From: Caldisericaceae bacterium | GTDB lineage: Bacteria; Caldisericota; Caldisericia; Caldisericales; Caldisericaceae | DNA: 5,435 nucleotides | NCBI GenBank assembly: GCA_026987225.1 | Contig: JALSNB010000044.1 | Span: 1 to 5,435 of the forward strand | Reading direction: 5' to 3' | Shown: positions 1 to 5,435 of the stretch, piece after piece | Layout of the letters: each line of letters opens with the position of its first letter | Numbering within the stretch: position 1 is the stretch's first letter | Notes under the pieces: generated by a model | The model's database searches: none | Told to the model about the DNA's origin: nothing | What the model saw: the letters and a program-made list of their open reading frames with translations, nothing else | Program-made: the position numbers and the translations under genes

Positions 1-6
1 GCGTGT

Positions 7-1494
7 ATGGAAAAAGTAGACAATCAGGAAGAATTCGAAAAAGACGCATTTTTGGGAATATTAACGCCTGATATCAGAGAAAAACTTCTCCAAATCGGCG
101 ATTTTGACAAACTGATAGAGGTTGTTCTTGATCTGGGGCGTGAGCCTGAAGCAAGGTTTTCAGACAGAAGCGTATATTTGCGCAGAGAACCTGTTACGAA
201 AGAGGAGATTGATTTTGTCATCTCACGTGTGGGGACATTCGATAGGGACAATAGGGCCGGTATCGAGCGGACGCTTCACAGAATATCCGCAATGAGAAAC
301 AGGCGGGGCGAAATTATCGGACTTACCTGTAGAGTTGGAAGGGCGATTTTCGGAACAATAGATCCGATTAAGGATATTATAGAAAGTGATAAAAGTATTT
401 TGCTTTTGGGAAAACCCGGTGTAGGTAAAACCACCCTGCTGAGGGAAGCGGCTCGTGTGCTTAGTATAGAGCAAAATAAAAGGGTTATAGTTGTGGATAC
501 GTCCAATGAAATTGCAGGTGACGGCGACATACCGCATCCCGGAATAGGACGTGCCAGAAGAATGCAGGTGCCTTTTGATAAGGCTCAGGAAGATGTGATG
601 ATTGAAGCCGTTGAAAATCACTTTCCGGAAGTAATTATAATCGACGAAATCGGCCGTAGCGAAGAGGCAAAGGCATGCAGAACCATTGCAGAAAGGGGTG
701 TCAGGCTTATCGGAACCGCGCACGGAACGAGCATAGAAAATTTGCTTGTAAACCCGACGTTGCAGGATCTTATAGGCGGAATTACGGCCGTTACTCTGGG
801 GGACGAAGAAGCGGGGCGGCGCGGAACCCAAAAAACAATTCTCGAGCGCAAATCGCCTCCTACGTTTCAAATACTGATAGAGATCAGGGAAAGAGGTGTG
901 TTTGCCATTTATCATGATCTTGCCGAAACGGTTGACGCATTGTTAAGAGGTTTCCCCGTGAATCCGGAAATCAGAGTGAGCGGAGAACATGCAGGTAAAG
1001 AAACCGAAAATAACGTATCCGTTGTAAAGAGCAGAAACAGAAAAGTAAAAGTTTTCCCTCTCGGTATCAATACGAGTTATCTTGAAAGAGGGATTCATTC
1101 CACGAGAGCCCCTGTGGAGATAGTTAGAGAAGTGAGCAATGCCGATATTGTTCTCACGATAAAGAGAAAGTTGGAAAAAAACAGGGACGTTGTTGATTTT
1201 TCAAACAGAATGGGTATTAAAGTGGAACTAATAGAAAAGAATTCACTGAAAAGTGTTAAAGAGTTTTTGAGAAGGACAAAACGGATGTTTTCTGCGGAAG
1301 TCGTACTTGATTATGGAAAATTGGAGGAATACATCCAAAAAGTATTTGATGAAAACAGAGTTGTTGAATTACCGCCCGCAAGTAACGAAATTTTGAAAGA
1401 AGAGCAAGCTTTTATTGCACGGTACGGATTGTACAGTGAAATTGTGGGATTGGAACCGAACAGAAGGGTTGTTATATACCCGAACAGGAGATAA
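7..1494 (+). CDS. Ycf45/SpoIIIAA-like AAA-type ATPase with degenerate R3H-like C-terminus
   Basis: Predicted cytoplasmic P-loop ATPase of the family that includes chloroplast/cyanobacterial Ycf45 and is related to sporulation ATPase SpoIIIAA; the family's precise role is poorly known and nucleic-acid binding is presumed. The 495-residue product opens with a helical region containing LIEVVLDLGREPEARF (37-51) and DNRAGIERTLHRISAMRNR (81-99), both family hallmarks as I remember them. Walker A is GKPGVGKT (135-142), followed by DTSNEIAGDGDIPHP (164-178), Walker B VIIIDEIG (209-216) and a sensor-like GTAHG (236-240). Residues about 345-425 resemble the small domain that precedes R3H in relatives. 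The last 35 residues align with an R3H domain end (ARYGL, then GLEPNRRVVIYP), but the defining Arg and His appear to be Leu463 and Gln467. The ATG at 7 fits relatives, yet the frame is open to the window edge and no ribosome site can be seen, so the true start could lie upstream. It is first of three tightly packed genes. Confidence 0.88.
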   Translation: MEKVDNQEEFEKDAFLGILTPDIREKLLQIGDFDKLIEVVLDLGREPEARFSDRSVYLRREPVTKEEIDFVISRVGTFDRDNRAGIERTLHRISAMRNRRGEIIGLTCRVGRAIFGTIDPIKDIIESDKSILLLGKPGVGKTTLLREAARVLSIEQNKRVIVVDTSNEIAGDGDIPHPGIGRARRMQVPFDKAQEDVMIEAVENHFPEVIIIDEIGRSEEAKACRTIAERGVRLIGTAHGTSIENLLVNPTLQDLIGGITAVTLGDEEAGRRGTQKTILERKSPPTFQILIEIRERGVFAIYHDLAETVDALLRGFPVNPEIRVSGEHAGKETENNVSVVKSRNRKVKVFPLGINTSYLERGIHSTRAPVEIVREVSNADIVLTIKRKLEKNRDVVDFSNRMGIKVELIEKNSLKSVKEFLRRTKRMFSAEVVLDYGKLEEYIQKVFDENRVVELPPASNEILKEEQAFIARYGLYSEIVGLEPNRRVVIYPNRR

Positions 1495-1496
1495 GG

Positions 1497-2123
1497 ATGC
1501 GGCAAGGATTTTTTATAACCGTTGAAGGTATAGACGGAAGCGGAAAAACAACTCAGGCAAAACTTCTCAAAAAATACCTCGAGTCCGAAGGCTTTGAAGT
1601 TGTTCTGACAAAAGAGCCCGGCGGAACGCCGCTTGGTTCTCATATCAGAAAAATTTTACTCACTCAGGATATGAATCCTCTTTCCGAATTTTTACTCTTT
1701 GCCTCTGATAGGGCGGAACACGTAAAAAACCTTATCCTTCCTTCTTTAAAGCAGGGAAAAGTGGTAATTTCCGATCGGTTCTCCGATTCTTCCCTTGCCT
1801 ATCAGGGATACGGAAGGGGCGTTTCAATCGAATTTATTAATTTTGTTCATAGTAAAGTGCTTAGCGGTATTTCTCCCGACCTTACGGTACTTGTTGATAT
1901 TCCTCCGAAAGTGGGACTTAAACGCTTGCACAATCTTGACAGAATTGAAAACGGAGGCTTCGATTTTCTCAAGCGGGTGAGAAACGGCTATCTTAATATG
2001 GCAAAGCAAAACAAACGATTCGTTGTGTTGGACGGCACAAAGGATAAAGAATATATTCATATGAGGATTTTGGATGCGGTTAAAGAGTTAATACGGGATT
2101 GGAGGGATCGGTATGAAAAATAG
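1497..2123 (+). CDS. tmk: thymidylate kinase (dTMP kinase)
   Basis: Phosphorylates dTMP to dTDP with ATP, an essential cytoplasmic step in dTTP synthesis. The product is 208 residues, the usual length. The P-loop is GIDGSGKT (11-18) with TQ following. The DRF motif (93-95) and SSLAYQGYGRG (98-108) form the dTMP-binding part. The LID region has LDRIENGGFDFLKRVRNGYL (147-166), close to the E. coli pattern LDRIE...FDF..R.R..YL. There is no Arg in the P-loop and there are basic residues in the LID, which fits the bacterial type II arrangement. AGGAG at 1486-1490 sits 6 nt before the ATG, inside the end of the ATPase gene; only 2 nt separate that stop from this start, so the two are probably co-transcribed and coupled. 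Nothing is missing from the catalytic set I can recognise. Confidence 0.97.
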   Translation: MRQGFFITVEGIDGSGKTTQAKLLKKYLESEGFEVVLTKEPGGTPLGSHIRKILLTQDMNPLSEFLLFASDRAEHVKNLILPSLKQGKVVISDRFSDSSLAYQGYGRGVSIEFINFVHSKVLSGISPDLTVLVDIPPKVGLKRLHNLDRIENGGFDFLKRVRNGYLNMAKQNKRFVVLDGTKDKEYIHMRILDAVKELIRDWRDRYEK

Positions 2124-3063
2124 TAAAATTCTTATACTTGCTTTTATCGGTGTAATAGTGATTGTGGCGCTTGTTGCTTCTTCTTATCTTTTCAATGCGA
2201 AGGGAAGTATTTTTGTAGATTCGTTCCCGCAGGGTTCCTCCGTATATCTGGACGGCACTTTGAAGGGAAACACGCCGCTCACAATCAATAATTTGGATTT
2301 CGGAGAATATGAAATTCAAGTGAAGCACGACGGCTTCAGAACGTTCACAAAAACCGTAAGCCTTTCGCGTTCAAAAAGTAAAATCACTGTTATCGCAAAT
2401 CTTGAACACGTTACGTTTGTGTTGCAAGTCAGCTCTTACCCGACTGAAGCCGAGGTATATGTGGACGGTGTTAAAAAAGGACTTACTCCGATTACCATTA
2501 ACGACTTATCACTCGGGGAACACTTTGTCGAGGTAAAAAAGGATAATTTTACTACCTGGTCTCAAAAGATTGATGTGAATGAATACAAAGTGATTCAACT
2601 CTTTGCGAATCTTCAGGCGACATCAGGAACGATTAACGTCGATTCGACGCCTTCCGGAGCCGTTGTTTTGCTAAACGGTAAAAACGAAGGAATTACACCG
2701 GTTACCGTTCAAAACCTTGATGCCGGAACTTACAAGCTCGTTTTGCAGTTAAAAGGCTATGCACCTTACAGTGAGACTATTACGCTGAACAAAGGAGAAA
2801 CGGTTAACAGGAATATCACATTGAAAAAGGCGAGTACCGTGCTTACAATCGATTCGAAGCCTACAGGCGCGGAAATTTTCCTTAACGGAAAAGATATGGG
2901 TAAAACGCCTTACAAAACGATTAATATCAAACCGGGCACTTACAAGGTGGAAATCAAAAAAGACGGCTACCTTCCTTACAATACGCAAATAACGGTTGTG
3001 AAAGGGAAGCCTGCAAACTTTGTTTTTCCGTTGCTCAAACTTCCTTCCTCCAATAACCCTTAG
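2113..3063 (+). CDS. membrane-anchored protein with four PEGA repeats
   Basis: Probable cell-envelope protein of unknown specific function. PEGA domains are about 70-residue beta-rich modules, often found outside the membrane and thought to mediate surface or protein interactions. The 316-residue product starts with a short basic stretch and one hydrophobic segment (about residues 5-27), which is either a signal anchor or a signal peptide; there is no lipobox Cys. Four PEGA modules then fill the rest: about 31-98, 100-168, 171-239 and 241-309. Each has a P-x-G/E-A/S turn (Pro39, Pro110, Pro180, Pro250), a VY/VLLDG-like strand, a G.TP motif, L..G.Y/H and a KKDG/KDNF/LKGY motif. The ATG overlaps the last 11 nt of tmk and has GGAGG at 2101-2105, 7 nt upstream, so translation is probably coupled. 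No enzyme domain is present. The -10 promoter element of the SRP RNA follows within 20 nt of the stop. Confidence 0.9.
   Translation: MKNSKILILAFIGVIVIVALVASSYLFNAKGSIFVDSFPQGSSVYLDGTLKGNTPLTINNLDFGEYEIQVKHDGFRTFTKTVSLSRSKSKITVIANLEHVTFVLQVSSYPTEAEVYVDGVKKGLTPITINDLSLGEHFVEVKKDNFTTWSQKIDVNEYKVIQLFANLQATSGTINVDSTPSGAVVLLNGKNEGITPVTVQNLDAGTYKLVLQLKGYAPYSETITLNKGETVNRNITLKKASTVLTIDSKPTGAEIFLNGKDMGKTPYKTINIKPGTYKVEIKKDGYLPYNTQITVVKGKPANFVFPLLKLPSSNNP
2203..3039 (+). repeat. four tandem PEGA-domain coding repeats
   Basis: Protein-level tandem repeat inside the PEGA gene, units at about 2203-2406, 2410-2616, 2623-2829 and 2833-3039. The turn prolines are 71, 70 and 70 residues apart, so the period is about 210 nt. 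Units share the order D/S-S-x-P, Y/V-x-D/N-G, K-G-x-TP, L/I-x-x-G-x-Y/H and K-K/H-D-G/N. Units 3 and 4 look most alike (DSTPSGA/DSKPTGA, LNGK, GTYK). At the DNA level the copies are diverged, so this is an old duplication and not a recent amplification. Confidence 0.85.
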
Positions 3064-3078
3064 AAAATCTGCGTTTTG

Positions 3079-3087
3079 TGTTATAAT
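3079..3087 (+). promoter_or_regulatory. extended -10 promoter of the SRP RNA gene
   Basis: TGTTATAAT is a perfect TATAAT (3082-3087) preceded by the TGn of an extended -10 element. Counting from the last T as -7 puts +1 at G3094, which is exactly the first base of SRP RNA closing helix 1. At the expected -35 position (about 3059-3065), across the PEGA stop codon, only 3 of 6 consensus bases match (CTTAGA or TTAGAA), so recognition probably depends on the extended -10. Confidence 0.8.
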
Positions 3088-3093
3088 ATTTTT

Positions 3094-3361
3094 GCTGTGC
3101 TAAAGCGGGGAGATAGCAGTGCCCTGTAACCCGGAATCTGCTATACCGGGGCTGACAATCTGCAGGCGGCTGTTTCTCTGTCAGGCTGGCGGTAGTTAAA
3201 GAGTGTTGAAGGCGGGACCCTATGCAACGGAAGTCCCCGAACCCCGTGAGGTCCGGAAGGAAGCAGCGGTAAAGGGATGTACCGTGTGCCGTAGGAAAAT
3301 CTCGCCGGAGCTCTTTGCTATCGTACCGCTGGGAGAGAACTGTCAACTGCAGATGCACAGC
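3094..3361 (+). ncRNA. ffs: signal recognition particle RNA, large bacterial type with Alu domain
   Basis: RNA of the signal recognition particle, which binds Ffh and targets ribosomes making membrane or secreted proteins to FtsY. Domain IV is plain: GGTCCGGAAGGAAGCAGC at 3250-3267 with GGAA tetraloop 3255-3258. The ends close on each other: GCTGTGC (3094-3100) pairs with GCACAGC (3355-3361), and ATCTGCAG (3158-3165) with CTGCAGAT (3347-3354). Further helix 5 pairings are 3189-3194/3324-3329, 3198-3203/3311-3316 and 3211-3217/3300-3306. The 5' Alu part holds the conserved TGTAAC (3125-3130) inside a hairpin with a perfect 7-bp stem, 3113-3119/3138-3144. The 268-nt length and lack of an obvious helix 6 match the Bacillus/Thermotoga-like long form, not the short E. 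coli 4.5S RNA. An odd point is G3248 where most bacteria, as I recall, have C (E. coli C46). Ends are inferred from pairing and promoter spacing; the mature RNA may be trimmed. Confidence 0.95.
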
Positions 3362-3378
3362 ATTTTTTATATTTTTTT
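3355..3378 (+). terminator. probable intrinsic terminator of the SRP RNA
   Basis: The 3' strand of closing helix 1 (3355-3361) is followed by six T (3363-3368) and, after ATA, seven T (3372-3378). The long SRP RNA stem could serve as the terminator stem. No separate compact GC-rich hairpin is seen just before the T-runs, so the mechanism is inferred. Confidence 0.5.
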
Positions 3379-3385
3379 GGCATAC

Positions 3386-3413
3386 TTTACAAAATCTCAA
3401 TAAATCCTATAAT
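3386..3413 (+). promoter_or_regulatory. sigma-70-type promoter for the radical SAM gene
   Basis: TTTACA (3386-3391) matches the -35 consensus at 5 of 6 bases, and TATAAT (3408-3413) is a perfect -10, with a 16-nt spacer. The predicted +1 is about A3420, one base before the ATG at 3421. This promoter separates the radical SAM and propeller genes from the SRP RNA unit and predicts an mRNA with essentially no 5' leader. Confidence 0.75.
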
Positions 3414-3420
3414 TAAAAAA

Positions 3421-4818
3421 ATGAAAGCCATGAAAGTGCTTTTGATAAATCCACCTGCGCAGGGCGTTTACGATACGGTTAACATAAAACTGCCGCCTCT
3501 CGGGCTCGCATATATTGCAGCGGTTTTGAGGGCTCACGGGCATCATGTGGAAATTATCGATCTGAACGTTCAGGAGAATCTGTGGGAAACAGTTTCAAAA
3601 TATCAATGGGATATTGTCGGGCTTTCCGGAGATACGAGCAGGTATCCCATTTCAATGAAAATTGCAGAGCAGATTAAAAAGCATTTCGGATTTACCATTT
3701 TTACGGGCGGCCCGCACGTAACTTTCTTTGAAAAAGAAACGTTGGATACGGGATATGTGGACTTTATAATCAGGGGAGAAGGGGAATTTATTACTCTGGA
3801 GCTGATTGATGCGATTCGGCAAAACAAACCTCTCGAGTCGGTTCGAGGCATTACGTTCAAGAAGGACGGCAGAATAATAAAAACTCTGCGTGCCCCGATC
3901 ATAAGAAATCTTGACAGCCTTCCTTATCCCGCACGTGACCTTTTGCCCATGGAAAAATACAAAGTTACCCTTTTTTACGGAAGGCCGATCACGAGTATTC
4001 TTACAAGCAGGGGTTGCCCTTTTAACTGTTATTTTTGCTCTTCTTCACAGTTTTCTAACCTGATCTGGCGGACACGTTCACCGAAAAATATAGTCGATGA
4101 GATGGAATACGTAATTAATAAGTTTGATTATCATGCTTTCGCTTTTGTGGACGACAACTTTACGTTAAATTCCAAACGTGTCATAGAAATTTCAAAGGAG
4201 ATCGTGAAAAGAAAATTGGATATATATTGGTGGGCATTTTCAAGGGTTGACGAACTTCTCGGGCACGAAGATATGGTTGAATGGATGGCGAAATCTGGGT
4301 GTAAAATGGTTTTTTTGGGTATAGAAAGTGTCAGTAAAAAAGTGCTTGACGAATATAACAAGGGAATAACGGCAAACGATTCCATAAGAGCCGTAAAACT
4401 TCTGAAAAGTTACGGTATCGATACGTGGGGAAGTTTTATCATAGGCGCCCTTGATGAAACAAAAGAAATGATAATGAACACCGTAAGATTTGCGAAGCTT
4501 CTCGATCCGAGGAATGTTCAGTTCTCTATTCTTACGCCTTTCCCGGGCACAAGACTCTACGAAGATGCCGAAAAAATGGGAGTAATTATTCATAAAAATT
4601 GGAAATACTATGACGGCGCACATGCCGTAATGAGAACGAAATATCTTGAACCTCACGAAATACAAAAACTGTTGAATATGGCATACATTTCGTTTTACAT
4701 AAGGCCGAAAAGGTTGATTAAAATCATGCCGACAGCAATAAAATACCTTATCGAACTTCCCCCAAAAAGGAAACGTGCAAAAAGGATAGAGGAAATGATT
4801 TTAAGGGGGCCGCAGTGA
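3421..4818 (+). CDS. B12-binding domain radical SAM protein, substrate unknown
   Basis: Predicted cytoplasmic, oxygen-sensitive enzyme of the cobalamin-dependent radical SAM class (related in layout to BchE and HpnP); the substrate cannot be read from sequence. The 465-residue product has an N-terminal B12-binding-like Rossmann domain (about 1-140) with VLLINPP (6-12), PPLGLAYIAAVL (25-36), TGGPHVT (95-101) and RGEGE (118-122). The radical SAM domain follows with the cluster-binding triad Cys199, Cys203 and Cys206 in CPFNCYFC, then DDNF (244-247), GIES (300-303) and TPFPGT (372-377). No DxHxxG cobalamin-ligand motif is visible, as in other enzymes of this class. The C-terminus is helical and basic. 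The ATG at 3421 lacks any Shine-Dalgarno site, unlike its neighbours, and lies right at the predicted transcription start. A second in-frame ATG at 3430 gives the more typical MKVLLINPP beginning and is the main alternative. The stop overlaps the next gene's GTG. Confidence 0.93.
   Translation: MKAMKVLLINPPAQGVYDTVNIKLPPLGLAYIAAVLRAHGHHVEIIDLNVQENLWETVSKYQWDIVGLSGDTSRYPISMKIAEQIKKHFGFTIFTGGPHVTFFEKETLDTGYVDFIIRGEGEFITLELIDAIRQNKPLESVRGITFKKDGRIIKTLRAPIIRNLDSLPYPARDLLPMEKYKVTLFYGRPITSILTSRGCPFNCYFCSSSQFSNLIWRTRSPKNIVDEMEYVINKFDYHAFAFVDDNFTLNSKRVIEISKEIVKRKLDIYWWAFSRVDELLGHEDMVEWMAKSGCKMVFLGIESVSKKVLDEYNKGITANDSIRAVKLLKSYGIDTWGSFIIGALDETKEMIMNTVRFAKLLDPRNVQFSILTPFPGTRLYEDAEKMGVIIHKNWKYYDGAHAVMRTKYLEPHEIQKLLNMAYISFYIRPKRLIKIMPTAIKYLIELPPKRKRAKRIEEMILRGPQ
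4803..4809 (+). promoter_or_regulatory. ribosome binding site supporting the GTG start at 4815
   Basis: AAGGGGG lies 5 nt before GTG at 4815 and is the only purine-rich site near the beginning of the last open frame. It decides the start: the next in-frame ATG is only at 4969, after the first propeller blade motif has passed. The site lies within the radical SAM coding region. Confidence 0.6.
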
Positions 4819-5435
4819 ACGAAAAGATACTCTACAACGATCTCATTATATCCACTGTCCTTATAAATTCCGTATTTATTCCCATCGCAAGAAACGAAAA
4901 TGTTTTTCTGGGGACGGATAGCGGCATATTCTTATCCGAAGACGGTGGGGTCCATTTTACGTATTTTATGAACGGGCTCTCTGCGACAAAAGTGTATTGT
5001 TTTGAGGAGTTTATAGGAAAGGTTTTTGCCGGAACGGATAACGGCCTGTTTATTCTTAACGGAAACAAATGGCAATTTTACGGAATTTCGGATAAGCACA
5101 TTTATTCGTTAAAGGCCATTAACGGCGAGCTTTACGTTGGAAGCAGCGACACGCTTTTCAAAATTGACGGAAGCGGAACAATCGAAAAAATCGGAAAATT
5201 CGGTTTTCGTATACATCAGATTTTTACCTTCAAAAACCTTATATTGAGCGCAACAACCGCCGGGCTTGTGCGACTGGACAACTTTAAAAAAGTCTTTGAT
5301 ATGCCCGTTCTTTCTACTGCAACAACGGAAATTGCGCTGTATGCGGGCACTCATTTCGGAGTAAAAAAATCATTTGACGGAAAGAATTTTACTGATACCG
5401 CACTGACTGACAAAATTGTGCGTGCTGCTGCCGTT
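4815..5435 (+). CDS. beta-propeller repeat protein, 3' end beyond the window
   Basis: Partial gene of 207 visible codons without a stop, running off the window. The product looks like a beta-propeller of the sensor-propeller / BNR-like kind, built of short blades. Recurring blade motifs are GTDSGIF (33-39), GTDNGLF (73-79), GSSDTLF (109-115), ATTAGLV (146-152) and GTHFGVK (178-184), spaced 40, 36, 37 and 32 residues. EDGG (42-45) in the first blade resembles an Asp-box turn. There is no convincing signal peptide, so the visible part reads as cytoplasmic, although the first 24 residues are fairly hydrophobic. Start GTG overlaps the radical SAM stop as GTGA, with AAGGGGG upstream, so translation is probably coupled and both come from the promoter at 3386-3413. 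Function is unknown; the missing C-terminus could carry a signalling or enzymatic domain. Confidence is high that it is a gene, moderate for the fold. Confidence 0.8.
   Translation, partial: MNEKILYNDLIISTVLINSVFIPIARNENVFLGTDSGIFLSEDGGVHFTYFMNGLSATKVYCFEEFIGKVFAGTDNGLFILNGNKWQFYGISDKHIYSLKAINGELYVGSSDTLFKIDGSGTIEKIGKFGFRIHQIFTFKNLILSATTAGLVRLDNFKKVFDMPVLSTATTEIALYAGTHFGVKKSFDGKNFTDTALTDKIVRAAAV

Noticed and set aside
223..915. A 230-codon open frame on the minus strand
   Set aside because: It lies antisense within the well-supported ATPase gene, its product is compositionally odd with no recognisable motif, and it has no clear start context. It is a shadow of the real gene.
3064..3093. Terminator after the PEGA gene
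   Set aside because: No inverted repeat followed by a T-run fits in the 30 nt before the SRP RNA start; the AT-rich bases are explained by the promoter.
3203..3403. A 66-codon plus-strand open frame, and a 121-codon minus-strand one over 3035-3400
   Set aside because: Both cover the SRP RNA, whose conserved motifs and pairings explain the sequence; neither product looks like a protein family.
3094..3420. Cobalamin riboswitch upstream of the B12-type radical SAM gene
   Set aside because: The structured RNA here is fully explained as SRP RNA, no B12-box motif was found, and the gene has its own promoter after the structure with no leader left to hold a riboswitch.
4240..4665. A 141-codon minus-strand open frame
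   Set aside because: It is antisense to the radical SAM domain coding region, has no family motif or ribosome site that I can see, and is judged a shadow.

Overview
The window suggests an anaerobic, probably deep-branching or thermophilic bacterium, for example a member of the Thermotogota or Caldisericota. The clues are moderately low G+C (roughly 37-45% on the lines I counted), free use of AGA/AGG and ATA codons, canonical Shine-Dalgarno sites, a cobalamin-type radical SAM enzyme, a PEGA-repeat protein and a long Alu-domain SRP RNA. The exact lineage cannot be fixed by reading alone. All genes lie on the + strand.

Layout: (1) 7-1494 encodes a Ycf45/SpoIIIAA-like AAA-type ATPase with a degenerate R3H-like C-terminus. 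(2) 1497-2123 encodes thymidylate kinase, starting 2 nt after the ATPase stop. (3) 2113-3063 encodes a membrane-anchored protein with four PEGA repeats; its start overlaps the end of tmk. These three genes look like one translationally coupled operon. (4) 3064-3420 has no protein gene. It carries an extended -10 promoter and a 268-nt SRP RNA (3094-3361) with both Alu and S domains, then T-runs and a second sigma-70-type promoter. (5) 3421-4818 encodes a B12-binding-domain radical SAM protein whose promoter lies so close to its ATG that the mRNA should be leaderless. (6) From 4815 to the window edge, a GTG-started beta-propeller protein overlaps the radical SAM stop codon and is cut off by the end of the window.

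Together these are housekeeping functions (dTTP synthesis, protein targeting) next to accessory proteins of unknown substrate (PEGA protein, radical SAM/B12 enzyme, propeller). I see no mobile element, CRISPR array, tRNA or defence system. The points most worth a second look are the predicted leaderless radical SAM mRNA, a base substitution in the otherwise highly conserved SRP RNA symmetric loop, the degenerate R3H motif, and the coupled radical SAM/propeller pair.
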